Source of the DNA: Chara braunii
Lineage: Eukaryota > Streptophyta > Charophyceae > Charales > Characeae
Length of the DNA stretch: 28,607 bases
Direction of reading: 5' to 3'
Assembly: GCA_003427395.1 (NCBI GenBank)
Contig: BFEA01000477.1
Location: 1,066,209-1,094,815, forward strand
The notes under the pieces were generated by a model that did no database searches, was not told the origin of the DNA, and saw nothing but the letters and a program-made list of their open reading frames with translations. Both the position numbers and the translations under genes were made by a program. Of the stretch, positions 1 through 8,950 are shown one piece after another (the stretch's first letter is position 1; each line of letters opens with the position of its first letter).

Positions 1-92
<92 letters not shown>
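1..92. repeat. Compound microsatellite (TG)15 then (AG)31
   Basis: Thirty bases of TG are followed without a break by 62 bases of AG, and unique sequence begins at position 93. The last 51 bases of the window carry the same compound motif in inverted orientation. Confidence 0.97.
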
Positions 93-95
<3 letters not shown>

Positions 96-463
96 CGTAC
101 CCGGGATATACGCTGAGAGGACGAACTTCGAGATTCCCCGGCAAGCGAACATAACGAGTATCGCTGAGCTTCTCTAGAATGTCCAAGCTCTTCGTGGAAA
201 GAGTCAGGGGCAGTTGATACTACCGTGCCCAGTCCAGCTTTCCTGCATAATATATAGATGGGTGATCATGGGTCTATATGTACATACGTTGATGGATCGG
301 AGGGACTGTTTTGACTACCCGCCAAAAGAACAAAGTGCCAACGTTCTGGTGTGGTTGGAGGAAGTCCAGGATATCAACCCCACAGAGAACGGCTGGCTCC
401 TCTCAATTGGAGGGGAGCCGCACCTGGACGCAATCTTTCCTCTAAAATTGATTGAAAAATAAA
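93..463. other. Unassigned stretch with one hairpin
   Basis: No recognisable gene. An 82-codon open frame on the plus strand (214-462, ending at a TAA) matches no family I know. A strong inverted repeat lies inside it at 395-419: ten pairs including one G-T, around a five-base AATTG-type loop. The frame could be the last exon of an unknown gene or chance; nothing visible decides between them. Confidence 0.4.
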
Positions 464-837
464 GGGGCAATTTGCAAAATACCCCTTCAAAGTTTAGATA
501 AATGCCGAAATGCCCCTAAAAGATGGGGGTAGAGCGCAAGACCCTTCTGACAGTTAAAAATCTTTGCAAAATACCCTTAGCATCAGTTGGACCGACCATG
601 TTTGCAATATACCCCTACCGGGTACCGTCCAGCCTTGGAAAATGCCCCAGTACTTGCCAACTTCTCCTAGTGGCTATTGCAAAAGGCCAATATGCCCAAA
701 CGGGAAGGTCCAGATTGCAAAGATGCACACACAGGGGCACAACGCAGACATTTCGGCCAGAAAGGGCATCCCGTTCAGGGGCATTTTGGCATATATCTCA
801 ACTTATGACGGTATTTTACTATTTTGCAAATTATCCC
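464..837. mobile_element. Non-autonomous TIR element (MITE-like), 374 bp
   Basis: The left end reads GGGGCAATTTGCAAAATA (464-481). The reverse complement of the right end (820-837) reads GGGATAATTTGCAAAATA, so 16 of 18 bases match. The interior repeats variants of the end motif (TTTGCAAAATACCC near 563, TTTGCAATATACCCC near 601, GGGGCATTTTGG near 779). Such motif-rich short elements are common in plant genomes. No target duplication is clear and no protein is encoded; the open frames here run across the repeats and are probably chance. Confidence 0.65.
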
Positions 838-1279
838 AAAACTAAATAAGGGAAAAACAGAGAACGTGGCTGCTCCATTTCACCCTTTTATTTTCTTTTT
901 TCTTTTTTCCACATCACTTTGCTTGGGACCTCACAATTTCAACCCGGTAGTCAGGGATGGGGTGGGGCCGCCGGTGGGGGTCCGGCTAACGCAAAGACAG
1001 AGCATTTTGCCCGTAGCTGCGCCTCCCTTTCTCATCGTCCCCCACCCCTCATCGAGTAGCAGCAGAGGCTATGGCCAACACTCTCCCACACACCACACAC
1101 AACCCACTCTCGCTCACACTCACCCCTGACTACCGCTGTTGGTGCAGGGGCCAATATGAATTACCTCGCTTGCGAGGCCCTATGCTTGCAGGGGTCCCCT
1201 CTATATAGTCTTATGAGTAGTGGTAGGAAAGTAGTGAAAGGTGAAAAAAAGAATTTGAGAGAAGAATGTAGTGTAGTTC
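838..1279. other. No gene seen; CA/CT-rich stretch before a poly-A
   Basis: Contains T-rich (885-910) and CACAC-rich (1080-1125) low-complexity sequence and no recognisable coding region. It leads into the 27-base A tract and could be the 3' part of a retroposed copy, but I see no coding or terminal signature. Confidence 0.4.
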
Positions 1280-1306
1280 AAAAAAAAAAAAAAAAAAAAA
1301 AAAAAA
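1280..1306 (+). repeat. Poly-A tract, 27 A
   Basis: An uninterrupted run of 27 A follows GTAGTTC. It resembles the tail of a retroposed sequence, but no flanking direct repeat was found and the preceding sequence does not match the LINE 3' end at 15.5 kb. Its origin is undetermined. Confidence 0.6.
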
Positions 1307-1322
1307 CAGTTCGCCCGGATTG

Positions 1323-1435
1323 CTGGAAAGCAGGTCCAGCATCCTATCTTGGGTTTCAAACTGGAAAACAGGTCCCGGACCAGTGTCCTCAGAAAAAGAG
1401 GTAGAAAACAGGCTGGAAACCAGGTCTGGCGTCCT
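1323..1435. repeat. Three degenerate copies of a 23-29 bp unit
   Basis: The unit CTGGAAA(A/G/C)CAGGTC...GTCCT occurs at 1323-1345, 1361-1389 and 1413-1435, with a partial AGAAAACAGGCTGG unit overlapping the third. Spacing is 38 then 52 bases. It is a short degenerate minisatellite directly after the poly-A tract. Confidence 0.6.
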
Positions 1436-1948
1436 GACCCGAAGAAGCAGTTCTAGCAAGTTTTAGGCTTTTAGCAACCCCTGCATATGAAAGAAAATAA
1501 GGCCTGTTTACAGAACAGAAGGTACCCCTCTTGACAGTCTATTGACTATCCCTGGTCTAGCCTTAAAGCACCAGTACATGGGCACCTGGGCTGCGGGTCT
1601 GACACCTCAAATTCTGGAGGCGCGAAACGAAACCGCGACCGCCGATCTAATTTATCGACGGCAGGCGCAGCGTTTGACGTTCCGGCCTCGTTTTCTTGTG
1701 GTGACAAGTTTCGGACTGCAAGGCTGGGGCCGTGTACTGGTGGTTTAATCCAAAGGTTTGGTTTCTGTCTGTAGCAGAAGCTAGAAAGACTTTCCTTTTC
1801 AAGTAGCAGATTGTTCGTCCTACAGCAGTCTGGAAAAATAGACTTGGCCTGAAGCCAGGGACCCTGCCCATCTGAAGGGCGGTTCCCACACACCCTTAGA
1901 GTTAGAGAGCCTAGGACCACCCGTATTTTCGGGGCCCTGCTATCCGGG
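1436..1948. other. No gene or repeat recognised
   Basis: About 510 bases without a recognisable feature. A 176-codon minus-strand open frame (1546-2076) crosses into the MITE at 1949-2069 and has low-complexity Arg/Ser/Pro composition, so I treat it as chance. Confidence 0.45.
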
Positions 1949-2069
1949 CTGGCCCCACTACTACCCAAAATATGCAAAATGAGAATGAATCTTTGGCCAC
2001 AACAGGAAACTATACACCGCCATATTTTTTGTCTTTTGTACATGTGAAGAGTAGTGGAGCGAGGCCCAT
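1949..2069. mobile_element. MITE, 'CCACTACTC' family, copy 1
   Basis: The left end is GGCCCCACTACTACCCA (from 1951). The right end, read inward, is ATGGGCCTCGCTCCACTACTC (2069 down to 2049). The right half (about 1998-2065) aligns with the right half of the 5144-5249 element: both have a T-rich stretch, then CATnTG(A/G)AGAGTAGTG. No protein is encoded. The boundary is approximate because the left inverted repeat has a small gap. Confidence 0.55.
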
Positions 2070-2090
2070 CGTCCAAGGCGAGAAAGGGCT

Positions 2091-2150
2091 ATGGGTCTCG
2101 CTCCACTAATCCCCACATACATAAACGACAGAAAATATGCCAGTGTTGTG
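2091..2150. mobile_element. MITE, 'CCACTACTC' family, left end of a second copy
   Basis: Starts ATGGGTCTCGCTCCACTA (2091-2108), which matches 17 of 18 bases of the inverted right end of copy 1 (2052-2069), 21 bases away. The following sequence (CCCCACATACATAAACGACAGAAAATATGCCAGTGTTG region) aligns with the left part of the element at 5144. No right end is seen, so this copy is truncated. Confidence 0.5.
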
Positions 2151-3829
2151 ACGAACTATCTTCTGTAGTCGCGCGACTTCCTGCGCGAGGCTGCTGTGGG
2201 GAAACAGGAGGGCCTTGATGGGTGACGGGGCGCAAGCGGGATTGGTGGCGCAAGTTGCCTGGATGTCCTCGCTTGTTTTTCGTTTTCGTTGGAGTTGTCG
2301 GGCCGGTGCTGGGAAAGTCCCGCGCCGACGATTAAGTGACCGCGCCCTAGCGAGCGCGAGAAATGACGGTTGCCATAGCTTCTTTCTTGTTCTGCTATGC
2401 GCACTAGGAGTTTGGCGCGATCAGCGCGCGGGGATTTTCGTTTTTGAAATTAACTAATGTCGAGCCCCCGCAGGCTCTTGAAATTGTTCTTTTCGGAATT
2501 TTCTCTTGCATTTAGGATTTAGACTAGGAATTTAGGCACCTTGCAGTTTGGCGGCACGATGCTTCTTGCTCGCACGCACCGTGCCCCGACAGGATCCGGG
2601 CTCTGATTCCATCCGCGCCTCAATCCTGTGTGTAACTGTAGTTTTTGGCGGGCGCAATCGCAACTGTAATCTTCTTGTTCTTGATGACTTTCATATTTCC
2701 TTCTTTCCCGCCTCGTCTTCGCATGCACGCTTTTTCCTCTGTTCTAAGTGGTTCCCATGGATGCATACCCGGATCGATGTGCGGAGAGTGACTTCGTCCC
2801 CTGCGCCGCGGCCTGGACATACAGACGTAGGCACTCCCTCTTTTCTCTTTCTCATTACTTGGTGCTAATCCCGTATCCCTCCCGCAAGCATGTATGCTAT
2901 AAATTTTGCAAGCGCGATTAGTTCTCTTTCCAAGAACCTCAAGGTTAGCGCGATCAGTGAGGGTCGACTAACGAGCATTGAAAGGTGAGTGAGCATGAGA
3001 GTTGGGCGATCCGACGAGCTGGTGCTGAGTGCGCGGGGTTGACGCGTGGTCGCGACGGATTGCGGCACTTGGGCGAGCCTGGCTTGCACACTCAGGCCAA
3101 GCGGGGTGACGACTGTGTGTGGCTTGGAGATGAGGGGCAACGGACTGCCCGCATTGAGAGAAGAAAGAAAGAGAGATAGAGCGAGACAGGGATGTGGTGG
3201 AACATTCTTTTTTTTCCTCCTTATCTTCTATGTAAAGTTTTGATTCCGACGTTGGTTAATTTTTGCTCCGGCACCTTCAGACTCCCTGTGTGAGTCATCT
3301 CGGACCATCTGCTTGTGTGTATGTATGCATGAGAATGAATCCTCTTTTGAGTTGTCTTTAATTTCCAATTTTTGTTCTGCTCAATTTCAATTTCGTCACT
3401 CTTGAGTACTCGTCTATGTTGCGCGTATAACCTTGCGCGCATCTTGTCCAATTACTTGGTTTTTCTTGAGTCGCGCATGATTGCAAGGATCATGGGGTGC
3501 GTTGGTTCTGGATGCTAAACGAACTCCGCCCTCTCTTGTGTATGATGGTGTGAGCATGAATGCAAAGATTAGTCTGCCCGAGATTCGGATAACAGTCGTA
3601 CGAAAGGACTTGTTGCATGCATATTGGATAAATCGACACACAGGCAAATCGCTCCCCGGCGACGAACTCGCACGCGGTCTTTGATCCGATCGACCGGCTC
3701 ATGCGCACGCATGTGTAAGGTAGCCGCCCGTGGGGGTGGCCTGCAGCCTACGCGCGCGCGGGCAAGAGCAAACCCGATCCCACTCGTCGAAGATGCCTGC
3801 GCTAAACCCCGCTAAATAGGATATGGCGA
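2151..3829. other. About 1.7 kb without a recognised gene
   Basis: GC-rich at first (2160-2460, several GCGCGATCAG-type motifs), then pyrimidine-rich (2600-2880), with many short open frames in all registers but none with a recognisable domain. The mix of CpG-rich and CT-rich sequence could be a promoter or 5' leader region, or an old repeat. No exon can be called. Confidence 0.4.
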
Positions 3830-3985
3830 TCGAAACTCCCTTTTGGATTACCGATAGCGAGAGCCTAAGAGATCCGGAATCCCGAGTACCCCTGCCGAAC
3901 TGGAAATGAGCAACTGTGAAGAGGCGATTTCCAGTTGGCCATTAATCGAGACTCGCGGATCCCGGATTATCCCGATAGCCGAAGC
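3825..3985. repeat. Nested imperfect foldback
   Basis: The inner arms AACTGGAAAT (3898-3907) and ATTTCCAGTT (3927-3936) are perfect complements around a 19-base loop. Outer arms GATCCGGAATCCCGAGT (3871-3887) and ACTCGCGGATCCCGGATT (about 3948-3965) pair imperfectly. A further outer pair centres on CGATAGC (3852) and GATAGC (3974). This is likely a small foldback element or MITE remnant. Confidence 0.5.
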
Positions 3986-4679
3986 CAGCATTACCTTCTA
4001 ACCCCAGGCTTCGTGGCCATCACCACTAGTTTCCCTCCCTATTACGTCGTCCTCTTGTATCACCAATTACTCGTCGTCCCCTGGGAGTCCATAGCCCGGT
4101 TCTGGCCCTGACCGCCGTGCTCAGAGTGTCAGCAGCGCGACGAGTACCATCCGGCGGGGATCACTCGACGAACCCGTCCCGAACGGAACAACGGGAGCAC
4201 AACTCATCCTCCTCAGCCTCGGAGACCTGCGCCGGCCGACAACGGTACGAGTATTCCCACCGGGACGCCCGCGGCGCTCCTCCCGAACACCATACGTGGA
4301 TCAGACCGCGAGATCGGCCATCACCCCAACTCTGAGCCGAAGGAGACGCTTGCACGCCTAACCCTGGAACTTGACACATGAGATTCCAGTTCCGACCTGG
4401 AACTCCACCCCCACTTTCATAAAATCCTTGGCACACCCCTTTTCGCACTTCCAGGCCCACCAACACTCCGAACACAGGAAGTTGCGCTGGGCGTGAGGTT
4501 TGGGCGTCACAACGTATCTTCCCACGTTCTAGGATAAGATTCAAGGGCCCGTTCCACACTCCTTGGCGCGTCCTCGGGGCCGAAGGAAGTTTCCTTGGGG
4601 GGGTTCAAGGAAATTCGCGCCATCGTTCCACCTGTCCTCGAGGACGTCGCCCGAGGACATTTCCTTCGAACCATGTCAG
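3986..4679. other. No gene recognised; TTCCTTGG-rich segment at the right
   Basis: No recognisable coding region. From about 4560 to 4670 the sequence is rich in CCTCGRGGACG and TTTCCTTGG motifs in both orientations, resembling the family seen again at 4835-4900 and 6138-6240. Confidence 0.4.
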
Positions 4680-4705
4680 AAAATAAAATAAAATAAAATA
4701 AAAAT
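4680..4705 (+). repeat. (AAAAT)n microsatellite
   Basis: About five AAAAT units in a row, directly after a TTCCTTCG-rich segment. Confidence 0.85.
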
Positions 4706-4834
4706 CAAATGTGTTTGAGGCCTTCAGCCAATAGGGTGCCGCCACGACAGATTCTCAGTCGTAAGGTCTCTCTACCCATGTGCCCGCTCCTCTCTCCGTG
4801 AAACGCGGATTCCTTTTGCCCAAGGGTCTCTTGA

Positions 4835-4900
4835 GCAAAAGGAAGAAATGACTGGGAATCCTAGGAGCCCAAGGAATTTCCTTCGGAGTGTTTTCACTTT
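4835..4900 (-). repeat. Dispersed repeat, inverted partner of 6138-6200
   Basis: Read on the minus strand this segment starts with a run of A, then GTGAAAACACTCCGAAGGAAATTCC..., and aligns with plus-strand TGAAAACGCCCCCGAGAGATTTCC... at 6138 onward. Both continue with a TTGG.CTCCT motif. The two copies lie about 1.3 kb apart in inverted orientation. They may be ends of one larger element or independent copies. Confidence 0.5.
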
Positions 4901-5000
4901 TTTTTTTCCGACTGCATCCCCTAGGATAGGTGGAACGAACAATTCCTCGGTGACTTTGCGCGCCCGAGGAGTGTCGAACGAGCCCCTCAGTTTCAATTGG

Positions 5001-5030
5001 CACATTTGTCGAGTAGTGGAATGAGGGTCA
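5001..5030. mobile_element. MITE right-end fragment, 'CCACTACTC' family
   Basis: GGCACATTTGTCGAGTAGTG followed by GAATGAGGG matches the right-end sequence of the element at 5144-5249 (GCACATTTGGAGAGTAGTG). No matching left end is found nearby, so it is a fragment. Confidence 0.4.
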
Positions 5031-5143
5031 CGCTCTCCCCTCTCCTCCATTGAAGTTCATTTTTTCGTGGAACTCGGTGCCTGACTGACCTGGCTGCCCT
5101 GCGGGTGGATGTGTTTTTTGCACATTCAATACTCTAGCCCTGT

Positions 5144-5249
5144 CTGCACTACTCTCCACACGTATTTCAGATAAAAAAGATGGCAGTGTATCTTTCCATG
5201 TTCTAGCCCCGTATTTAGTCTCATTTTGCACATTTGGAGAGTAGTGCAG
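5144..5249. mobile_element. MITE, 106 bp, perfect 15-bp inverted ends
   Basis: CTGCACTACTCTCCA (5144-5158) and TGGAGAGTAGTGCAG (5235-5249) are perfect inverted repeats. The interior contains GGCAGTGTATCTTTCCATGT and TCTAGC, found again at 28452 onward. Copies near 1949-2150 share the ends. No target duplication is obvious and no protein is encoded. This is the best-defined member of the family in the window. Confidence 0.7.
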
Positions 5250-5370
5250 TGAGAAACTTTCAGCCTATCCTGACTGAAGAGTACTTACTAGGGCCTTGCC
5301 ACACCACTCTTCGAATGGTGGATTTTTTTTTATATATTTTTTGTTACAAGAGTTGTCAGACTGTTCAGTT

Positions 5371-5540
5371 GATGTAGCTCAGTGGTTAGAGCACCGGTTG
5401 GAAATGCACATTGTGGTATGAGGTTAGGTTCAAATCTGCAGCCTCACGCATGGACACCGGTAGGGCGTTAGAATGACGCACGGCTGGACACACACCCCTT
5501 ATGCTGACGCATGGTAAGCTATTACAGACACTGCCTGCGC
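5371..5540 (+). mobile_element. tRNA-derived SINE-like unit
   Basis: GTAGCTCAGTGGTTAGAGC (5374-5392) is a textbook tRNA D-arm and pol III A-box with a perfect GCTC/GAGC stem. Fifty-two bases after the A-box start comes a B-box-like GGTTCAAATCT (5427-5437). The region between them does not fold as a normal anticodon arm and the T-stem is poor, so it is not a working tRNA. The tail after 5445 is not tRNA-like, as expected of a SINE body. No poly-A or flanking duplication was found, so the right boundary is a guess. Confidence 0.5.
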
Positions 5541-5743
5541 ACCACCCATGGGGCTGTCCATGGTGTTGTATGTTGGGCCCTGGTCTATGAGGGGTTTGCC
5601 TGATACAGTTAGCAGTCTAATGAGGATGCAGGTACGTGTTTGTGGTTAGATTGCTCATGTGTGTTGGTTACCTTAGGCTCTGCTTTGGGGGGGGCAAGGA
5701 CCTGAGGTGGGATGGGGTCCCGTTTGGGGGGAGGGTTGGCTTG
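5541..5743. other. G-rich stretch, nothing recognised
   Basis: The sequence becomes increasingly G-rich toward 5690-5740, including runs of seven or eight G. No coding signal. Confidence 0.4.
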
Positions 5744-5888
5744 GGACAAGCTCTGCTGGAGGATATCGTCGGGGAACCTACAACAGAGGATTGTCTTAAG
5801 GGATCCGGGTAGGGGGGGTGTTAGTAGACAGACTCTAGTGGAGGAAATCGTTGGGGAACCTGCAGTAGGGGCTGTCTGAGGGGGATCC
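5744..5888. repeat. Direct repeat pair, 49-63 bp units, 82-bp period
   Basis: GGAGGATATCGTCGGGGAAC... (5758-5806) and GGAGGAAATCGTTGGGGAAC... (5840-5888) align along 49 bases without gaps and both end GGGATCC. The similarity extends upstream into GACAAGCTCTGCTGGAGG versus GACAGACTCTAGTGGAGG. This is a two-copy minisatellite. Confidence 0.75.
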
Positions 5889-5999
5889 TCCAAGATACGA
5901 TGGTCTGGGTTCCATAAATTATTTGTTGACTGTAGATAGGTACCTGTCGTGGGTCCAGAAACCGACCTCTACAACACCCTGGACTTTCTATAAAAGATA

Positions 6000-6137
6000 G
6001 AAAAAAAAAAGAAAAAAAAAATCAAGAGCTCTCAGACGTTTTCAAGAGTTGGGGCCTCGTTAGACCCCCCTTGGAAATCCGATTTTTAGGAAATCAGCAT
6101 CGTTACACCGAGTCCTAATTCACCAAATTCCTTGAAT
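6000..6137. other. A-rich tract and unassigned flank
   Basis: A-rich 6001-6021 (two runs of A split by a G), then no recognisable feature up to 6137. Confidence 0.5.
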
Positions 6138-6240
6138 GAATCTGAAAACGCCCCCGAGAGATTTCCTTGGACTCCTCAAAATCCCCTGCCAAAACGTCCT
6201 TGGATTCAAGGGGTCCTCACAAGGTCCCTTAGGTTCAAGG
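6138..6240 (+). repeat. Dispersed repeat, inverted partner of 4835-4900
   Basis: See the 4835-4900 entry for the alignment. The copy continues with two CTTGGATTCAAGG / TTAGGTTCAAGG motifs (6200-6240) that are themselves small inverted repeats. Confidence 0.45.
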
Positions 6241-7568
6241 AGCTGCGATTGACGGAGTGTTCTGGAGCGAGCTCCGACAGGGAAATTTGGAGTCGATGTT
6301 GGTGCGCAGGTCGTCCGTGGTCGATTGGCCAGACATCGCCAACCTCCAATACCCGACGGGCCCCCAACGGCCTTCAACCGTCACCGTTGGCGTGAAAATG
6401 CGTGAAGGTGGTTCTTCAGCTGCAAGGCGCTTCACGAAGCAGGGTTTTCTATGCGCGCGTCGCCGGCCGTGGTGTCCAACGGTCGATTTTTTTAATTTTT
6501 CTGCAAGTGATGTTGAAGCACTGTCGGCCGATTGCAGGCAACTGCCTAGCGCATCTTGTCGGCAACTGTCGGGCGCATTGATACAAGCTTTGTTTGGTAC
6601 ACGCCTCGCAAGTTGCGATTCATGGTAGACGTCCTCCGGCGGCTCCCCCTCCTGCTGCTGGCCACTCTTCTCCTGCTCCTTGCCATGTTGTTCCACGTGT
6701 GCGTCATTGTGCAAGGTCCTGGCAGCAGACAGAAACGACGAACGGTGAGGAAGACGACGATGGACAGGCGGGAAACCTCCAGCAGACAGCTGACGCGCGC
6801 CATTGACTACTCCACTTCACAGCTTCTCATTGTAGTAGGCTAGTTACGCTAGTAGCCCTCGACCGCATCGTCAACCTGTCAGAGATCCTCCCATGTCCCT
6901 CCCGTCCTAAGGCTTCTCCTCATCCACCATCTCGACGTCGGTCGTGGGATCACACCCGATGCCATGGCGCAACAGAATTGCACAATGAATTACGATAACG
7001 ACACACAATTGAGTGCATCCATCACTTGTTGCATCAACTATCTCTGCCTGCGAACGAACAATCTCATCCTCAGGCGAGTTGTCGTTCTCTCAATGCGATA
7101 ACGCATGATACAACTGCGACCACCGTGTTTCTCTCCAACGCCGTTAATGCATTCGCACCACCTGGGAGCTCTTGTTCAATCGTTAGGACTTGTAATGTGC
7201 AAGCACCCACCACTCGTTCGCCTGCCGGTGCCCTCGCTGCACCTTTTGCATGTCGATGGGGACCTCGTTCGCACTCTTTGCATTTCACGGAAGCGTTATG
7301 TTCTCGCTAAGCTGTGACGGCCTAAAGAGCATGTGGAACACGAAGGAGACGTCGCAGTAGAGAACCGTTATGCATACGCGCTACGTCGCCCGATGTTCCA
7401 ATGTCATCCTGGAGTCTAGAGGTTCTGAGCATTTGAAAAGAGGTGAGTAGTCATTCATAGTGTTTTAACCTCTCCTTTAATTCTCTTGAATTTCTTCAAC
7501 AGTTCTCAGATTGATTCTCAGCCGAAGCCGGGTAATGGCCCCGGTATCTCAAATGACTTGTGCAACTC
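6241..7568. other. About 1.3 kb without a recognised gene
   Basis: Several overlapping open frames exist on both strands (for example a 159-codon minus frame at 6235-6714 and a 123-codon plus frame at 6257-6628). None shows a domain, and their overlap suggests GC-driven chance frames. CTGCTGCTGGCC-type low complexity occurs at 6648-6690. Confidence 0.4.
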
Positions 7569-7651
7569 TATATGGGACGCTGGGCCCGGTTCCTAGCACG
7601 TGCTGATCCCCATGAAAAAAATGGAGCATTTGTCCCAAAAAAAAAAAAAAA
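7569..7651 (+). mobile_element. LINE 3'-end relic with 15-A tail
   Basis: ATGGGACGCTGGGCCCGGTT (from 7572) aligns with ATGGGACGCTGCACCCGTTT at 15467, and the match continues through AGCA.GTG.TG.TCCCCA and ATGGAGC...GTCCC. It ends in 15 A (7637-7651). So it is a very short 5'-truncated insertion of the same LINE family as the 12.5-15.6 kb copy. It joins its A tail about 95 bases earlier in the 3' end than that copy does. Confidence 0.7.
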
Positions 7652-7805
7652 GTCATGGCCGCCATCACTCCTCCGCACAGACGTTTCACTCCAGTCTCCA
7701 GGCCTGTGCCAGGCCAGTCGCCAGGATGCCTCATGCACTGATGTGTCACAACGGAGGGTTCAAAATTTGAAATTGGAAGGGGGATGTTGGCGCCCTTTTT
7801 TTTTC

Positions 7806-7872
7806 GTCACCCCGGTACGCCTCCCCGCCGCCAAATTTCGCCCAGCCCAAATTTGGATGGCGGGGGCGGTGA
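7806..7872. repeat. GC-rich inverted repeat (hairpin)
   Basis: CCAAATTT (7831-7838) and AAATTTGG (about 7850-7857) pair perfectly, flanked by CCCGCC and GGCGGG arms and, further out, TCACC and GGTGA. It resembles the centre of a foldback element. Confidence 0.55.
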
Positions 7873-8879
7873 TGCAAGAAGGGTCGGGGAAGGGAGGAAG
7901 ATCCAACACACTCATGCATCACGCAAATAGTTGACACCCAGCACTCTCAGGAAATGTGCATGTAAGCGCTCACACGTATACTCGTTCAACCATCTTGGTC
8001 ATGAAGACATTTAACATCCATAGACTCTCGTACCACAGCATGCATACAACCGAATACCCATACGTGGGGACCTTGCACACACCACACTTGGACTAAGCAG
8101 CAATGGACATAAAAGCAAGTTGAACAACCCATGTGCAATTCTCATCTCCTTTCACAAAATGTTGGGTTTTGTTTCTCATCTCATCTCATCTCCTCTCATC
8201 TCCTATCCTCTAAAATCGGGATTTCTTTTCACTATTGTTAAGGAGCCTTCTCTGCTTATAGCTGCAGCCTACGATCAAGACAGGGATGCAGGTTCAGGAG
8301 TTTTAAAGTGACTCAGAGAGAAACTCTTGGAACTACTAGCAGCGGCACCATTTGGACCAGTGAGAGTGCAACAAGGGGCGGTGGGAACGCTACTGGTCAG
8401 GTGGTAAGTGAGAACCGGTGAAGAGCAAACTTGAGTTGCTCCCATTGTGATCTATATGCCATGAAGATCCAAGGGTCCCCGGAGCGTGGTGGGAAACCCG
8501 TCATGGCAGCTCGGGCTCTTTACGGGGTGTTTGGAAAGCCATAATGAGAGAGTAGCCCTGATGGAGAAGAGGGATTTTGTTGGTGTGATGATTAAGCTGG
8601 CACATGACTTCGCCTTGGCTCCCAGGTCTTTAATAGTAGATTTGGTCTTGTGGATCAGATATCAATATTGGTGCTTTGCTTTTTTGAGTGTTGTTAACGG
8701 AGGCAGTGTGAGTAGTACCGGCAGTGGTGGGAACAGTCCTTGCTTGTAGTTAGCATAAATGGAGTAGGAAGCAAACTTGGACTGTATCCATAGCATTCTT
8801 GGTCCGTTGATTGATATTGTTGTTGTGCCACCTCTTCAACAGCAACAAGCCATAGTATCAATCCATATTGTGGCTTTGG
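7873..8879. other. About 1 kb without a recognised gene
   Basis: Contains a (CTCAT)n-like microsatellite at 8176-8212. A good donor-like AGGTGGTAAGTG at 8399-8410 and an acceptor-like TTGGCTCCCAGGTC near 8615-8628 could mark exon edges, but no exon with a recognisable product can be joined. Plus frames at 8486-8749 and 8777-9049 have no known domain. Confidence 0.35.
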
Positions 8880-8887
8880 CTAGTGTG

Positions 8888-8950
8888 TTAAGGCAGTGGC
8901 CACGTACGGGCATGGGCAGCAGCTGCCCAGGTTCAAACCCTGGCCTGCAG
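8888..8950 (+). pseudogene. Degenerate tRNA-like sequence (T-arm intact)
   Basis: CCAGG TTCAAAC CCTGG (8928-8944) is a perfect five-pair T-arm with a seven-base loop and a B-box. Upstream TGGCCACGTACGG could be a decayed A-box. No anticodon arm can be drawn. It is probably the head of a tRNA-derived SINE or a tRNA pseudogene. Confidence 0.4.

Noticed and set aside
395-419. GC-rich hairpin as a rho-independent terminator
   Set aside because: The DNA is eukaryotic, no T run follows, and there is no operon context.
1280-1306. 27-A tract as the tail of the same LINE family
   Set aside because: The sequence before it does not match the LINE 3' end seen at 7.57 and 15.5 kb.
1546-2076. 176-codon minus-strand open frame
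   Set aside because: It crosses a MITE and its composition is that of translated noncoding DNA.
6235-6714. 159-codon minus-strand and overlapping plus-strand open frames
   Set aside because: Both strands stay open together over the same bases, no domain is visible, and there is no support for either.
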